A stretch of 64,000 nucleotides of DNA from Melastoma dodecandrum (lineage: Eukaryota; Streptophyta; Magnoliopsida; Myrtales; Melastomataceae), in contig JARUPY010000083.1 of assembly GCA_029817715.1 (NCBI GenBank), forward strand, positions 3,968,001 through 4,032,000, given 5' to 3'. Shown piece by piece: positions 11,758 through 22,160 of this stretch (its first letter is position 1; every line of letters begins with the position of its first letter). Made by a program: the position numbers and the translations under genes. Below the pieces are notes generated by a model. It was not told where the DNA came from. It did no database searches and saw only the letters and a list, made by a program, of their open reading frames with translations.

Positions 11758-12945
11758 CTACATAAGGAGAAAACTTTAGATTAACTACAATAATCGAAAC
11801 TATCGAGAAGAAAAAACATAAGAGGTTTAGCATAATCTGATCATCAAGGTGGACGTCGATCGCGGATAAAGGATAATCAATTCCGATCCTACATTCCTAG
11901 AGGTCATTGCATTAGTTTCATTTCCAAAGGGCTCAACAAAAGCAATGTAAAAGAAAATGACAAATTTTAAGCACCTACGCTAAAACAGGCTGATTTTCCA
12001 TCCATGTTAAGCACGTACGAAAATGACAAATGACAAAGGGCTGATTTGCCTTGGATGAAAATGACCGGGCGACAATTAGCAAGTTTCTGTTTAACAAACG
12101 AGATCATCGATCAATCTAAAGTCCTTCCATTCCATTTACACGAAATCAACATCACCCAGACTTCCAAAATAAGTAATTCACGCACTAAAAAACACAACAA
12201 TCTAAGAGCACACCAGTTTCGAAGACGAGCAATCACATAAATCACACTTCAAATGACCACCAGTTCAACAAGTCAGGTCAAGAATCAAACTAAAGGCCTT
12301 CCACTTAAAAGCAAAAGAACTACCTAACATTGCTTCTAACCCACACACTGGCTGGGAAATTCAACCCAAACGTGCACCAAACTCAACCGCCCTGCTCCCC
12401 GCATCTTTCACCCCATATAGGTCCCTACCCAACTCAATACCACAGAACCCAAGAACGCACTCTTGGGTTTAATAAAAAAAAAAATCAAATCTTTCAAGAG
12501 CCAATCACACGGGACGGGGAAATCATAAGCTGGGCACCTCGAAGGAGGCGGCGAGTAAGCGTCCCAGGTGGGGGCCGAGCTGCAGGCAAGCCGTAGCAGC
12601 GGCGGCCGCCCGGCAACCTCAGTCGAAGCCTTCGACTCAGACAATCACACGACTTGAGGACAACCCAGAAGCTGGTAGACCAAAACAAGGCCAGGGGGAG
12701 AAAACCCTAAATCACAAGAACCCACTGGAAGCAGAGTAAACGGGAGGCTGTTACCTGCTCAAAATCCCCTTTTTCGTCGTCGTCTATCCGGAACCCCAAA
12801 ACCACCGCCGATTGCCGCGAGCCGTCCCTGAGGCCACCCAAGAATCGTGCGGGAAAGTAGTGAATGGGGAGTAGGAGCTAGGTGAAAGAAGACCCTGAAT
12901 GGACCGGGCTAGGCCCAACAAAAAATTTAAAATCAAGCCCAATAA
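11758..12945 (-). promoter_or_regulatory. Probable leader intron and first exon of the transposase gene
   Basis: The base before the transposase ATG is the end of a splice acceptor (TATGTAG). Reading upstream on the minus strand, a donor GAGCAG/GTAACAG lies at 12755/12754. A leader exon from roughly 12870 to 12755 and a 1-kb leader intron are therefore likely. The stretch 12500-12870 is clearly richer in G and C than the rest of the element. The transcription start is not defined. Confidence 0.5.
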
Positions 12946-13127
12946 AAAATTCGGTAATTTGGAATACCGATTTTTTTTTCAAAAATACCAAACACCGAAC
13001 CGAAACCGAATTTCAATTAAAATAAAAAACCGAATCAAATACCATATTCCGAACACCGAATTCCAAATACCGAAATGACGAAAATTCGGTTCGGTATTTG
13101 GAATTCCAAACTTTTTGCTCACCCCTA

Positions 13128-13135
13128 CTCTACCC
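13128..13135. repeat. Target-site duplication, right copy
   Basis: CTCTACCC, identical to 9080-9087. Confidence 0.95.
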
Positions 13136-13402
13136 AGTTCTCCTACTCTTTCAACCCCCACAATCCACTTTAGCCTTTATGTTGATTTATTAATAATTAC
13201 CAAAATTCAAAAGTTACATCGTATTTTATGTTGGCCCAAATATGAACTGGATCCGGGCTTAAAGCCCATATAACCAAACCGACCCGACCCGACCCGACCC
13301 GACACTTTTGAGGTTATAAGATGTCCGCCCCAATAGCATGCCATCGGATCCTTCCCCGAGGAGATCGTCGGTCGTTTGCGCTCGTCCGTTGCCCTCCACC
13401 CA
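13136..13402 (+). promoter_or_regulatory. Promoter and leader of the zeta-COP gene
   Basis: Short upstream region between the hAT element and the first coding exon. It contains a tandem run of CGACC units at about 13278-13302. No TATA box is evident; the promoter may extend across the transposon site. Confidence 0.45.
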
Positions 13403-15318
13403 ATGGCGCATTTCGCATCTTCCCGCGTAAGTCTCGATTCGATCCCCCCCACAAATTCCTGATTCCTGCCTTTTCAAGTTTGCTATCGTTTCGTCGGTCT
13501 GTTTCTGTGAATCTTGCGGCTTGCGAGGTTCGCGAGCTCGATCTCGATCTCTGTAGATCTGGTTGTTGACTGGTTGGTACTGTGTATAGGCGGATCGGAT
13601 TTGATCCCTGTTTGAGTTTTTCGATGTCTGCAGTGATGGATTGGGATCTTCTTTACGAGATTTCTTAGATTTAAGTGAGTTTGGATTGAATGATCTCATT
13701 GTTTGCTTAATTGTTTGTTGATTTAGTATTAGGAGCTTGGCGAATTCAGTACCCTGTGAGTGCCAGTGCCATGGTCGGTAGATTGTGTAGGGTTCTATGC
13801 CACTCATAATGTGCTTTTTTGCTTGTGTTGGATGTGAATGACCAAACAAGAGACGATATGTTCTCGTAAGACGGGATGTTGGGTAAATTTCTTATTAGAT
13901 CACTGCCGCTTCGGGATCTTGTAATCGTGTGAGATCAGCTGTTGTTGTCGTGTTCTTGGAATTTTGAGTGACTTCTGCTGCTGAACAGAGGCAGTTCGTG
14001 GATGCATGTTTAGTTTTGGATGTTTGATTCAAGATAAGTATCCTGCATCTTGGCAAAGGGACTTTTATTCGCAGTGGATTTGCATATATAAACCGTTTAG
14101 GAAGAAATATTTTATTGACTAATGTGTTTGAATCATCTTTTTTGTGGGCTCTTCGTATTGCTATTTTATCTATTTACTGGCATGATTTTGTTTCTTTATT
14201 TTATGTATGTGAACAGATGATGGAGCTCGAATTTGAAATATCATGGTCACGTGTTTTTGCAGGATTTATGTCCCACAATAAAAAACATTCTTCTGCTAGA
14301 TTCTGAAGGCAAGCGCATCGCTGTGAAATATTTTTCAGATGATTGGCCAACGAATGGTGCGAAGCTTGCCTTTGAGAAATCTGTTTTTACACGAACTTTG
14401 AAGACAAATGCTCGGACTGAAGGTATGCACCAGATTGATAATCATGGTTGAACTATCAATTTTGCTTAGATTCTTGGAAGCTACAATTTGAATACTGTCT
14501 CCTCGGTCGAAGCCTATATTTTCCTACCGATATTATTCAAGCGTTTTTTATTTGATGAGAAGGCCGATGTATTGTTATAAGATCTTGCGAACGAAAGTTG
14601 ATAGAATAATCCAAATTTTCCACGACAAATTTCAGCTGAGATTGCAATGTTTGAGAACAACATTGTCATATACAAGTTTGTCCAAGACGTGCACTTTTTT
14701 GTGACTGGAGGTGACAATGACAACGAGCTGGTTTTAGCTTCTGTCCTTCAGGGCTTCTGTGAAGCCGTTGCCTTGATCCTAAGGTATTGATTGCAACATT
14801 CCCGCTAATGCCTTTATCCACGATATGTCGGTCGCCACTCATTTATGTTTCTATTTGGGGTTCCTCAGGAACAACGTGGACAAAAACGAGGCGCTCGAGA
14901 ATCTCGACCTCATTCTTTTGTGCATCGATGAAATCGTGGATGGAGGGTAAGTGGCCTTGCTACTTCAAGAACCATACTCAATGAAGATATCTCATGTAAA
15001 ATGATAGGTTACTAAAAGGAGACTGCATTGCCAACCATCAATGTACTACCTGGCTTTCCTTTTGGGATACAGGATGATACTCGAAACCGACGCTGCCACC
15101 ATCGCTGGTAAGGTCGCTTCCCACAACGTAGATGCCGGCGCACCCTTGTCCGAACAGGTATTCAGTCATTCTGCCCCCACTTCCCTTTCTGTCTACAACT
15201 GAATATTTATAAAAACACCGGAACCGACTGATCTTATTCTACAATCGATTGATTGCAGACCTTAACACAAGCTTTCGCAACGGCAAGGGAGCATCTCACC
15301 AGATCCCTCCTCACATGA
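13403..15318 (+). CDS. Coatomer subunit zeta
   Basis: Small subunit of the COPI coat that drives retrograde Golgi-to-ER vesicles; it pairs with gamma-COP. Exons are 13403-13426, 14263-14422, 14636-14783, 14869-14946, 15073-15157 and 15259-15318, giving 184 residues, close to the usual 177-182. The longin-like fold is recognisable: [20 protein letters not shown], then [30 protein letters not shown] and [14 protein letters not shown]. The start is chosen because ATG GCG CAT TTC GCA TCT TCC CGC is followed by a perfect donor (GTAAGT) and joins the conserved DLCPTIKN in phase 0. The first intron is long (836 bp). All other introns keep frame. No defect seen. Confidence 0.95.
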
Positions 15319-15789
15319 TAAGTTGTTCTCTATATTTCTCCTTCCCTAGCACGCTGAACATAAACACCTGCCTCTTATCCATTTTTGCTTTCCTTTTTGT
15401 TTTGTTCCCCACCCCGCCCCCCCCCCCGGGGGGATTCTCGTCCTCGTTTTCTTTCAACACATGGTATCAGGCCAGGCCAATCCCTTTTCCATTACATTAT
15501 TAGGACTCCCTATTCTTGCTTTCCTTTATTGTTATTACAACACGAGGTCGTTCGTCTGGATTTAAGACACCAATTGCATTATCTGGTGGGCTGTTGGACC
15601 GACATCGTTGGATTATTTCGGGGTCTATGGCCTAAATTGTACGAGACTAGTTTCAAAGTGCAGTGTGAAAACAAAAGAATTTGAATTTTACATTTGGAAG
15701 TTTCCAAATTACCAAAACCCTGCACCTAAGAAAAAACCCAAAATTTTTGAAAATTTTTCAATTAAGTTCTTGAGATAGCTGGAGAAGAA
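15319..15789. other. zeta-COP 3' region and junction to viral sequence
   Basis: Contains a C-rich homopolymer run near 15418-15430 and, near 15463, ATGGTATCAGGCC, which only partly resembles a Met-tRNA primer site. The left border of the viral sequence lies somewhere in the last 250 bp; I cannot place it exactly. Confidence 0.45.
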
Positions 15790-15825
15790 AAATCTTCGGG
15801 AAATCCTTCTGGAACTCCTTCACGA

Positions 15826-17522
15826 TTGGAGTTCGTTTCAGAGTCTAGATTGTTTCCTTTTAGAATTAGCAAGAGTATAAATGATATTTTAACTCAGCTA
15901 ACAATTCAGGGGAGTACAAAAACTCTAGAAAGCCGAAATCAAATGGCAAAGGAAGTAGGCTCTATAGTGAATAACATGCTAGACGCACTGGAGAAAGAAA
16001 GAAGTTTAAAAAGGCCTGAAGCCGAGGCGACTTCTGGACTGAAAAGTACTACGGGAAAACCAGTCGAAAGGTTGAATCTGGGAGGAAGAAATTCCAAACA
16101 GAATCAATCAAGGCAAGAGTGTGGATGAGATGTATAAAGAGTCAGTGGCTCATTACATTTTAGACTCACAAAAGCGAAGTGCAAACTTGAACTCTCAAAG
16201 TGGTGAGTTGGCAAAAGACTTAAGTAGCCTTAGGTCTGGCAGAAGATGCCCCAGTTCATTTAGACAATCGAACGTTCAATGAACTGGTAACTGCGAAGAG
16301 GGAAATTTACATGCCCGATTATCCTCACAGAACTAAACAAGAGTTCGTTCCAAGGGATAATGTATTAAAGCCTATAATTACCCCTGGTGCTTTTCTGGAC
16401 ATAGATTGTGAAAAGCATGTATCTGAAAAGATAGATGAGCGGCTATCACTAATTCGAATGACTGCGTCTGCGGGGATATTATCACCTGGATCAGTTTATG
16501 AATTATGTGTTGCAGCCCTCATGGGAACATCACAGAAATATTGGAAATCTTTGGTGGCACATATCGACATCAAAGAAAAGATAGATCAGGCGCTAACCGT
16601 TGATGGTGTGTTAGCAATTATCGCTGATGCATTAAAACGAGAGTTCTTTGGTTTTTCATTATCCACTGAGACTGTGGAAAAAGAGCAGTCATTGACCGCT
16701 CTAGTTGAACTACATATCTGTGATATGTGCTGGTTTGATAGCTACGTCTGTGAATTCCAGAAGTATTATTACAATCTGGACGTAGTATCTCAACAGTTCA
16801 TATTGGGAACCTTTTTTGCAAAACTTCCAGAACATTGGCCGGAGGTTGCGCAAAAGGCCTATGAATTACTTCTGAGTGAAGAAAAGATTGTCTCGGGATT
16901 CGGAGGAAAAATTCAAGCGGTAAAGTACGCAATGCGGAAGGCATGTACTGAGCTCCAAGTAAAGGAAGCAGCTAAGAAGCTGCCATACTTGAATAAGAGC
17001 TGTTGTTCTCAAATTGAGTATGTGCCTGGAAGGTATGGATGCGATACTCGCAGTTCTTCAGGGGACTCGTTGAGAATGAAAAACTTTTCCCGGAAGAGGA
17101 AGTTTGTTAGGTATAACAAAAGGAAAGTTTGGCCCAAGAAGGACTTCTAGCGCAAGCAAAAAGGAGGTTCTGCTTACAAACCCAGGGTTTGTAAGGAGAC
17201 GAGATAACATAAAAGACAAAGATAGGATTGATGCCTTCAAGCGTAAGCATGGCAGAGAACCTAAATGTCCAAAGGGGAAACCGTTGAGCAGCTGCAATTA
17301 CTGCTGGTTTTGTGGTTCAAGGCGGATAGTTGTCCAAAGAAAAACCAAAGAAGAGAAAGACTCCGTATGGTATTCTTAGACGACAGGAGTCACGAGGAAG
17401 AATTCCTTGCTTACGAGCCAATCGATGTACAAGAAATTTCCGACTTAGACTCGGAAGTAGAGTCGATTTACGAGGTAATGTCAAATTATGATACAAACTC
17501 GGAAGAGGATTCTGATCTTTGA
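15826..17522 (+). pseudogene. Caulimovirid coat-protein-like region, frame-broken
   Basis: Open pieces lie at 15826-16128, about 16230-17150, 17160-17320 and 17320-17522, in changing frames, so at least three frameshifts interrupt the region. The central piece (279 residues from 16311) has the helical capsid-type pattern with WKSLV, FYN-like spacing and KLPEHW. It is followed by a CC...GRYGC segment, a run of lysine and arginine, and a cysteine cluster (CNYCWFCG) whose continuation (SCPKK) lies in another frame, as expected of a broken CCHC finger. The region ends in an acidic tail (SEVESIYEV, NSEEDSDL). This order of basic zone, zinc finger and acidic tail is known from caulimovirid capsids. 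The identification rests on pattern, not alignment. Confidence 0.65.
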
Positions 17523-17525
17523 AAA

Positions 17526-18104
17526 ATGCATATGTTCATGATGAGAGCAGAGCAAAACGGAGATGGTGATGAGATGGTTCCTTTGGAAGCATCGAATCAG
17601 GTACTGGAAGAAGCTCATCAGTACGAAGATCCATCCCAGTCAGTGTTGGAATGGAGGTTGCCCAATGTCAACGTGAGAGAAGTCTATAATGTATCGAGAT
17701 TCAATTTTAGATCGATAATAGACATCTCACAAACAGAGGCAACGGCTAAAGTAACAAGTACGAAACTTGAGACGTTGGATATCCCATTACTCAACGTACA
17801 ACGCATTAGGGAAACCATGCAACGTGCGAGAGGTGTATATAACTCTATACACATTGGGTTAATCCAACTAGGATTAATTCCGTTATTTCATCTTCCAACG
17901 GATAGTCCTGTGGTAGCAGCTGTAATCGATAAACGATGGCGAGAGTTTAGAGATCAGCTGATATCAGGTATACAGGCCAACCTAGCACACGGTCCTGTAT
18001 GGTTCTAGGTCCATCCAAATTTCACGATGGCCCTGAACGATCGCTGTTTGGGAAATTCATTGACATTAAGGATCAAATCAATGAATATGGATAAAATGAA
18101 TTCG
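17526..18104 (+). pseudogene. 30K-superfamily movement-protein-like region
   Basis: An open frame of 160 residues (17526-18008) begins one codon after the TGA that closes the coat-like frame and in the same phase. It carries NVNVREVYNVSRFNF and then NSIHIGLIQLGLIPLF and DKRWREFRDQL, which resemble the core of caulimovirid movement proteins that form tubules at plasmodesmata. An in-frame TAG at 18006-18008 interrupts it, and the similarity continues beyond (HPNFTMALNDRCL) until about 18104. There the sequence switches to the inverted arm. Frame continuity with the coat-like region suggests the two were once one polyprotein. Confidence in the family is moderate. Confidence 0.6.
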
Positions 18105-19217
18105 TCCTTACGGGCTAACACTTGCTCCAACACATCCTTAAGAAACTCAACCTTTATGGCTTTCCGGACTGTTTTGTCCTTGTAGTATTTTCGTCATAAA
18201 CCTCTCTGATCGAGGTCCTGTCGTTGAGGTTCCACTAGACGTCTACTCTCACATGGGTGGATGTCTCATACTTGCAGATTCTGAAGTATTACATTCCCAT
18301 ACTGTGGATGGTCTTCCTCCTCCCTTATCGTGCTAGTAATCAATGCCGTGGCATACTTTGGTCCATAGCCTAGGCATCCAAGTACGTACCTTACTAACAT
18401 AGACAGTGGTTCCATACACTCTGGTTCAGATCTGTCGATCTCCAGGATGTCTACGAATCCAGCATACACGTAAGGTGCTGCTACTCCCACCATATCTGAA
18501 TGAATTCTCAAAGACGGTTACTTCCCTGATATCCAATGTAGATACGATTGAAGTACAGTGTTTTCCTCGAGCGAGGATTCACTTATGTCTACTACTACCC
18601 TTGGGACTTCATAATTTTTGACTTCCCCTGGGTATTATTGACATAGTTGTGGAGAAAATCTGTTGTTTCTCTTTTTCAACTCTGGATAGCTCCTCCTCAC
18701 CTGAATCCATAATTGATAGCTTATACTTCAGGTCTTTGATATACTCAATTGTCTTTTTTGCGAAAAACTCAACTTGGCGCTTGCATCATATTTGATGCCA
18801 CCTATGAGTCCTCGACAGACCACAGGCGCATCCCAACTTAGGGATTCATTCTCGAATGAGTCTTGATCAAAAAACCAGGATCCTCCCAGATCCTTTTGGA
18901 TTACTCCAACATGGCCCTTGTCATCGTGACTTTTATCACCGTGAGCGTTCTCACCAGACTCCTTGACCGAGTTTTTAACAGGAATTACTTCATCAAGGTT
19001 CTCCTTCTTCTCCCGATTACCTTCCAACGATGCGTAAGCACTTCCAAAATCGAAGTATTGCTCACACTTCAATGCAGCCGCTTTCTCAAGTTCTACCCTT
19101 GGTTCAGGGTCTACCTCTTGGATTGGCTCGTCAATTAAAGTCTTAAATCTCTCTTCTGCCTCAGAAACATATTCGTTCTCAACCCGCTCTTTCTGCGTCT
19201 CCAATAGACTTTTATAG
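18104..19217 (-). repeat. Inverted arm A of viral sequence
   Basis: This stretch is the reverse complement of about 19585-20690 with small differences. The minus-strand frames here match the plus-strand frames there: 18266-18511 (minus) and 20272-20517 (plus) encode nearly the same 81 residues, and 18728-19204 (minus) matches 19597-19953 (plus). The breakpoint near 18104 cuts the movement-protein-like region. Confidence 0.85.
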
Positions 19218-19633
19218 AGCTTTTACTCCCTGAACGATCGCTGTTTGGAAAATTTATTGACCTTAAGGTAAAGTTCTACAAAAGTCTATTGGAGACGCAA
19301 AAAGAGCGGGTTGAGAAAGAATAGGGTTTTTCCAACGATGCGTAAGCACTTCCAAAATCGAAGTATTGCTCACACTTCAATGCAGCCGCTTTCTCAAGTT
19401 CTACCCTTGGTTCAGGGTCTACCTCTTGGATTGGCTCGTCAATTAAAGTTTTAAATCTCTCTTCTGCCTCAGAAACATATTCGTTCTCAACCCGCTCTTT
19501 CTGCGTCTCCAATAGACTTTTATAGAGCTTTTACTCCCTGAACGATCGCTTTTTGAGAAATTTATTGACCTTAAGGTAAAGTTCTACAAAAGTCTATTGG
19601 AGACGCAAAAAGAGCGGGTTGAGAAAGAATACG
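19018..19633. repeat. 308-bp tandem duplication at the centre of the inverted repeat
   Basis: The segment from about 19018 to 19325 is repeated directly at 19326-19633 with only a few differences (for example AGTCTTAAAT against AGTTTTAAAT). Each copy contains both minus-strand sequence from arm A and plus-strand sequence from arm B, so the inversion junction itself was duplicated. The unit also holds a fragment of about 50 bp (near 19237 and 19546) similar to 18032-18076 in the movement-like region. Confidence 0.8.
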
Positions 19634-20517
19634 TTTCTGAGGCAGAAGAGAGATTTAAGGCTTTAATTGACGAGCCAATCCAAGAGATAGACCCTGAACC
19701 AAGGGTAGAACTTGAGGAAGCGGTTGCAATGAAGTGTGAGCAATACTTCGATTTTGGAAGTACTTACGCATCGTTGGAAGGTAATCTTGAGAAGAAGGAA
19801 AACCTTGAGGAAGCAATTCATGTTAAAGACTTGGTCAAGGAGTCTGGTGAGAACGCTCATGGTGATAAAAGTCACAATGGCATGGGCCATGTTGGAGTAA
19901 TTCAAGAGGATCCTGGTTTTTTGATCAAGACTCATTCGAGGATGAATCCCTAAGTTGGGAAGCGTCTGTGGTCTGTCGAGGACTCATAGGTGGCATCAAA
20001 CATGATGACAAGCGCCAAGTTGAGTTTTTCGCAAAAAAGACAATTGAGTATATCAAAGACCTGGACTATAAGGTTGGCTTCGGGTGATGAGGAGCTGTCC
20101 AGAGTTGAAAAGGAGAGACAACTGATTTTCTCCACAACTATGTCAATAATAACAGGGGAAGTAAAAAATTATGAAGTCCCAAGGGTAGTAGTAGACATGA
20201 GTGAATCCTCGCTCGAGGAAAACACTGTACTTCAATCGTTTCTACATTGGATATCAGGGAAGTGACCGTCTTTGAGAATTCATTCAGATATGGTGGGAGT
20301 AGCAGCACCTTACGTATATGCTGGATTCGTAGACATCCTGGAGATCGACAGATCTGAACCAGAGTGTATGGAACCACTGTCTATGTTAGTAAGGTACGTA
20401 CTTGGATGCCTAGGCTATGGACCAAAGTATGCCACGACATTGATTACTAGCACGATAAGGGAGGAGGAAGACCATCTACAGTATGGGAAGGTAATACTTC
20501 AGAATCTGCAAGTATGA
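19597..20517 (+). pseudogene. Inverted arm B: unknown viral frames
   Basis: Three open pieces (19597-19953, 19990-20265, 20272-20517) in different frames. The first is highly acidic and charged (EAEERFK, PEPRVELEE) and seems to continue upstream without an ATG (it begins at TTG). The last contains EPECMEPLSMLVRYVLGCLG. I do not recognise the products. Frame changes suggest decay. Arm A carries the same frames inverted, and the two copies differ at single bases, so they could be used to date the duplication. Confidence 0.55.
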
Positions 20518-20547
20518 GACATCCACCCATGTGAGAGTAGACGTCTA

Positions 20548-21069
20548 GTGGAACCTCAACGACAGGACCTCGATCAGAGAGGTTTATGGCGAAAATACTA
20601 CAAGGAAAAAATAGTCCGAAAAGCCATAAAGGTTGAGTTTCTTAAGGATGTGTTGGAGCATGTGTTAGCCCGTAAGGACGAATACTACGTGTTCTGTGAT
20701 GGTATAATTACCGTCACGATTCTTCGGTCAGATCTAAGCCTCATCGACGAACAAGCAGGAGACCGAGGATGGCAGAGAATGCTCGAACTTCTAGATAGTT
20801 TCTGGAGGCGAGAGAACTCTGAATTACACCTCCGAACCGACACCTTCGAGGTTTGGAGTAAAATTGCTGATTTCACAGACAAGACCCTAAATCAGCAAAT
20901 TGAATATGATGAGAGAGCCCAACAAATTCTTAAGACGGTCTCAGACCCACCGGGATTCTCAGAAAAAGAAGGGGTTGGCGATTCTTCAAGCGCCAACAAC
21001 AAAGAAGGAATCTCCCAAGACAATGCACCAATGCAGACGGGAGGAGACAATTGTATAAAGTTAGACTAG
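20548..21069 (+). pseudogene. Unknown viral open frame upstream of the promoter-like region
   Basis: An open frame of 173 residues, hydrophilic, with KVEFLKDVLEHVLARKDEYY and WQRMLELLDSFWRRE in the middle and a serine-, glycine- and asparagine-rich tail. Its first 140 bp or so are also present inverted in arm A. It lies just before the promoter-like region, the position held by the transactivator gene in some caulimovirids, but I see no diagnostic motif. Function unknown. Confidence 0.5.
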
Positions 21070-21099
21070 GACATCTTTGTCGGTCATTAGGATCCCACT

Positions 21100-21490
21100 A
21101 ACTTTTGTAACAGTTTAGATTCCTTTTACTTTTGAGCTGGCAAACAGTGCATAGGCACCAGCTCCTTTGTGTATATATTCACAAGCCCTCTACCTCATTT
21201 GGGGAGGCAATCTGAATAGAGAATTTTCTCTCTCAAAACTTTGAGTAAGAAATCTTTGATTGTCATCCAGAAGAAAATCTAAAACGAAAAACTTCGATCT
21301 CAAATCAGAGTTAAAGTTTTCTCTGATTGTTTTTCGAAAAATACCTTAAGAAACCAAGAAAGTTAGAATTAATCAAAACCGATTAAGTCTAACTAAAGGT
21401 TAGATCTGCGGATCGACACCTTGAAGGATAAGTCATTATGACTAAACCTTGTAAGGCTAAGCCATCGGGCAGGAGTGTCTATATAAGTCC
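21100..21490 (+). promoter_or_regulatory. Promoter-like region of the viral sequence
   Basis: Two TATA-like motifs occur after the last viral frame: TGTATATATTC near 21170 and CTATATAAGTCC near 21480. A long AT-rich, ATG-poor leader leads to the primer site at 22140. The order (last frame, TATA, leader, primer site) matches the large intergenic region of caulimovirids. Which TATA is used is unknown. Confidence 0.45.
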
Positions 21491-22139
21491 CTCATGTTAT
21501 GGGCATTTGGATGACACAGAAGAGTCTCTCCATTGCATTCTCTAAGTTTTTGAGAAGAAGACTCTTGAAACTTAGTTTTCTGAGTTCATTTGGTGCGGAA
21601 GCTTGGTGGACCCTCTGCGCGATTCGATTAAGGTATGATAAGCATCTTTATAGTTTAAAGTTGTTTATGCTGTTCTTTCAGTTCTAAAAGAAGATCTTGA
21701 TTAAGGCAACTTAATTAAGGTGGTGCAAGTGTACGAGTCGTTCTATGACTGATTGTCCTAACCCAGATCTTCTGTATTTAGATCACGGGGTGGGCAAGGA
21801 TTCTACTACTGGTCTTTTTAAAAACATAGTAGATCGTCTTAGGCACAAATATCACAAATATCGAAGCAGATAGAGAGTTATTCTATGAAATTAGAAGAAC
21901 TGACTCTAGTATAGAGTGAATTCGAGGAATACTTCCTTGAAGGTAAGTCTAATCTTGGATTTACGGCAAGTTCAAAATACTCAAACGAGTATTTGAGGTT
22001 GGTAGAACGCCGACGACAAAGACAATTGGAAAAATCTTCTTAAGTTCGATTCCTGTCAATAATGAGGAATATCTAGCATGCCGATATCTAACTCTTTATG
22101 GAGTTAATTTGCATTGCTTATTATCATCAATGTTATTAT

Positions 22140-22152
22140 TGGTATCAGAGCC
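22140..22152 (+). other. Met-tRNA primer-binding site
   Basis: TGGTATCAGAGCC is complementary to the 3' end of plant initiator Met-tRNA, the primer for reverse transcription in caulimovirids and in many LTR retrotransposons. There is no LTR visible upstream, which favours the pararetrovirus reading. Confidence 0.75.
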
Positions 22153-22160
22153 GCTTAAGA

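Larger units (their letters stand above)
9088..13127 (-). mobile_element. Complete hAT-superfamily DNA transposon (4,040 bp)
   Basis: The two ends carry perfect 12-bp terminal inverted repeats, TAGGGGTGAGCA at 9088-9099 and its complement at 13116-13127, flanked by a perfect 8-bp duplication CTCTACCC. About 180 bp inside each end is packed with CCGAA/TTCGG and CGGTATTTGG motifs in both orientations, typical of the subterminal repeats bound by hAT transposases. Inside, on the minus strand, lies a BED-finger transposase with no visible lesion (9500-11757) and a long leader region. Perfect terminal repeats, a perfect duplication and an open transposase point to a young and perhaps autonomous copy. 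It sits between the IQD gene (minus) and the zeta-COP gene (plus), so it separates two divergent promoters. Confidence 0.95.
15790..22160 (+). mobile_element. Endogenous pararetrovirus (Caulimoviridae-like), rearranged
   Basis: A block of about 6.4 kb that differs from its surroundings in having long, A-rich, partly broken open frames. It contains a coat-protein-like region ending in a basic and cysteine-rich zone, a 30K-type movement-protein-like region, further unknown frames, a promoter-like stretch and a 13-base match to the initiator Met-tRNA primer site used by plant pararetroviruses. Internal inversion and duplication (18.1-20.7 kb) show rearrangement during or after integration. No protease, reverse transcriptase or RNase H segment is present. 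Frameshifts and stops break most frames, so this is a defective fossil. The genus cannot be assigned from the window alone. Confidence 0.75.

Noticed and set aside
12408..12644. 78-residue minus-strand frame in the GC-rich part of the hAT element
   Set aside because: No family match; it lies in the proposed leader intron and is likely chance.
15464..15476. Second Met-tRNA primer site (ATGGTATCAGGCC)
   Set aside because: It departs from the tRNA complement after TGGTATCAG, and no LTR or viral leader precedes it; chance match more likely.
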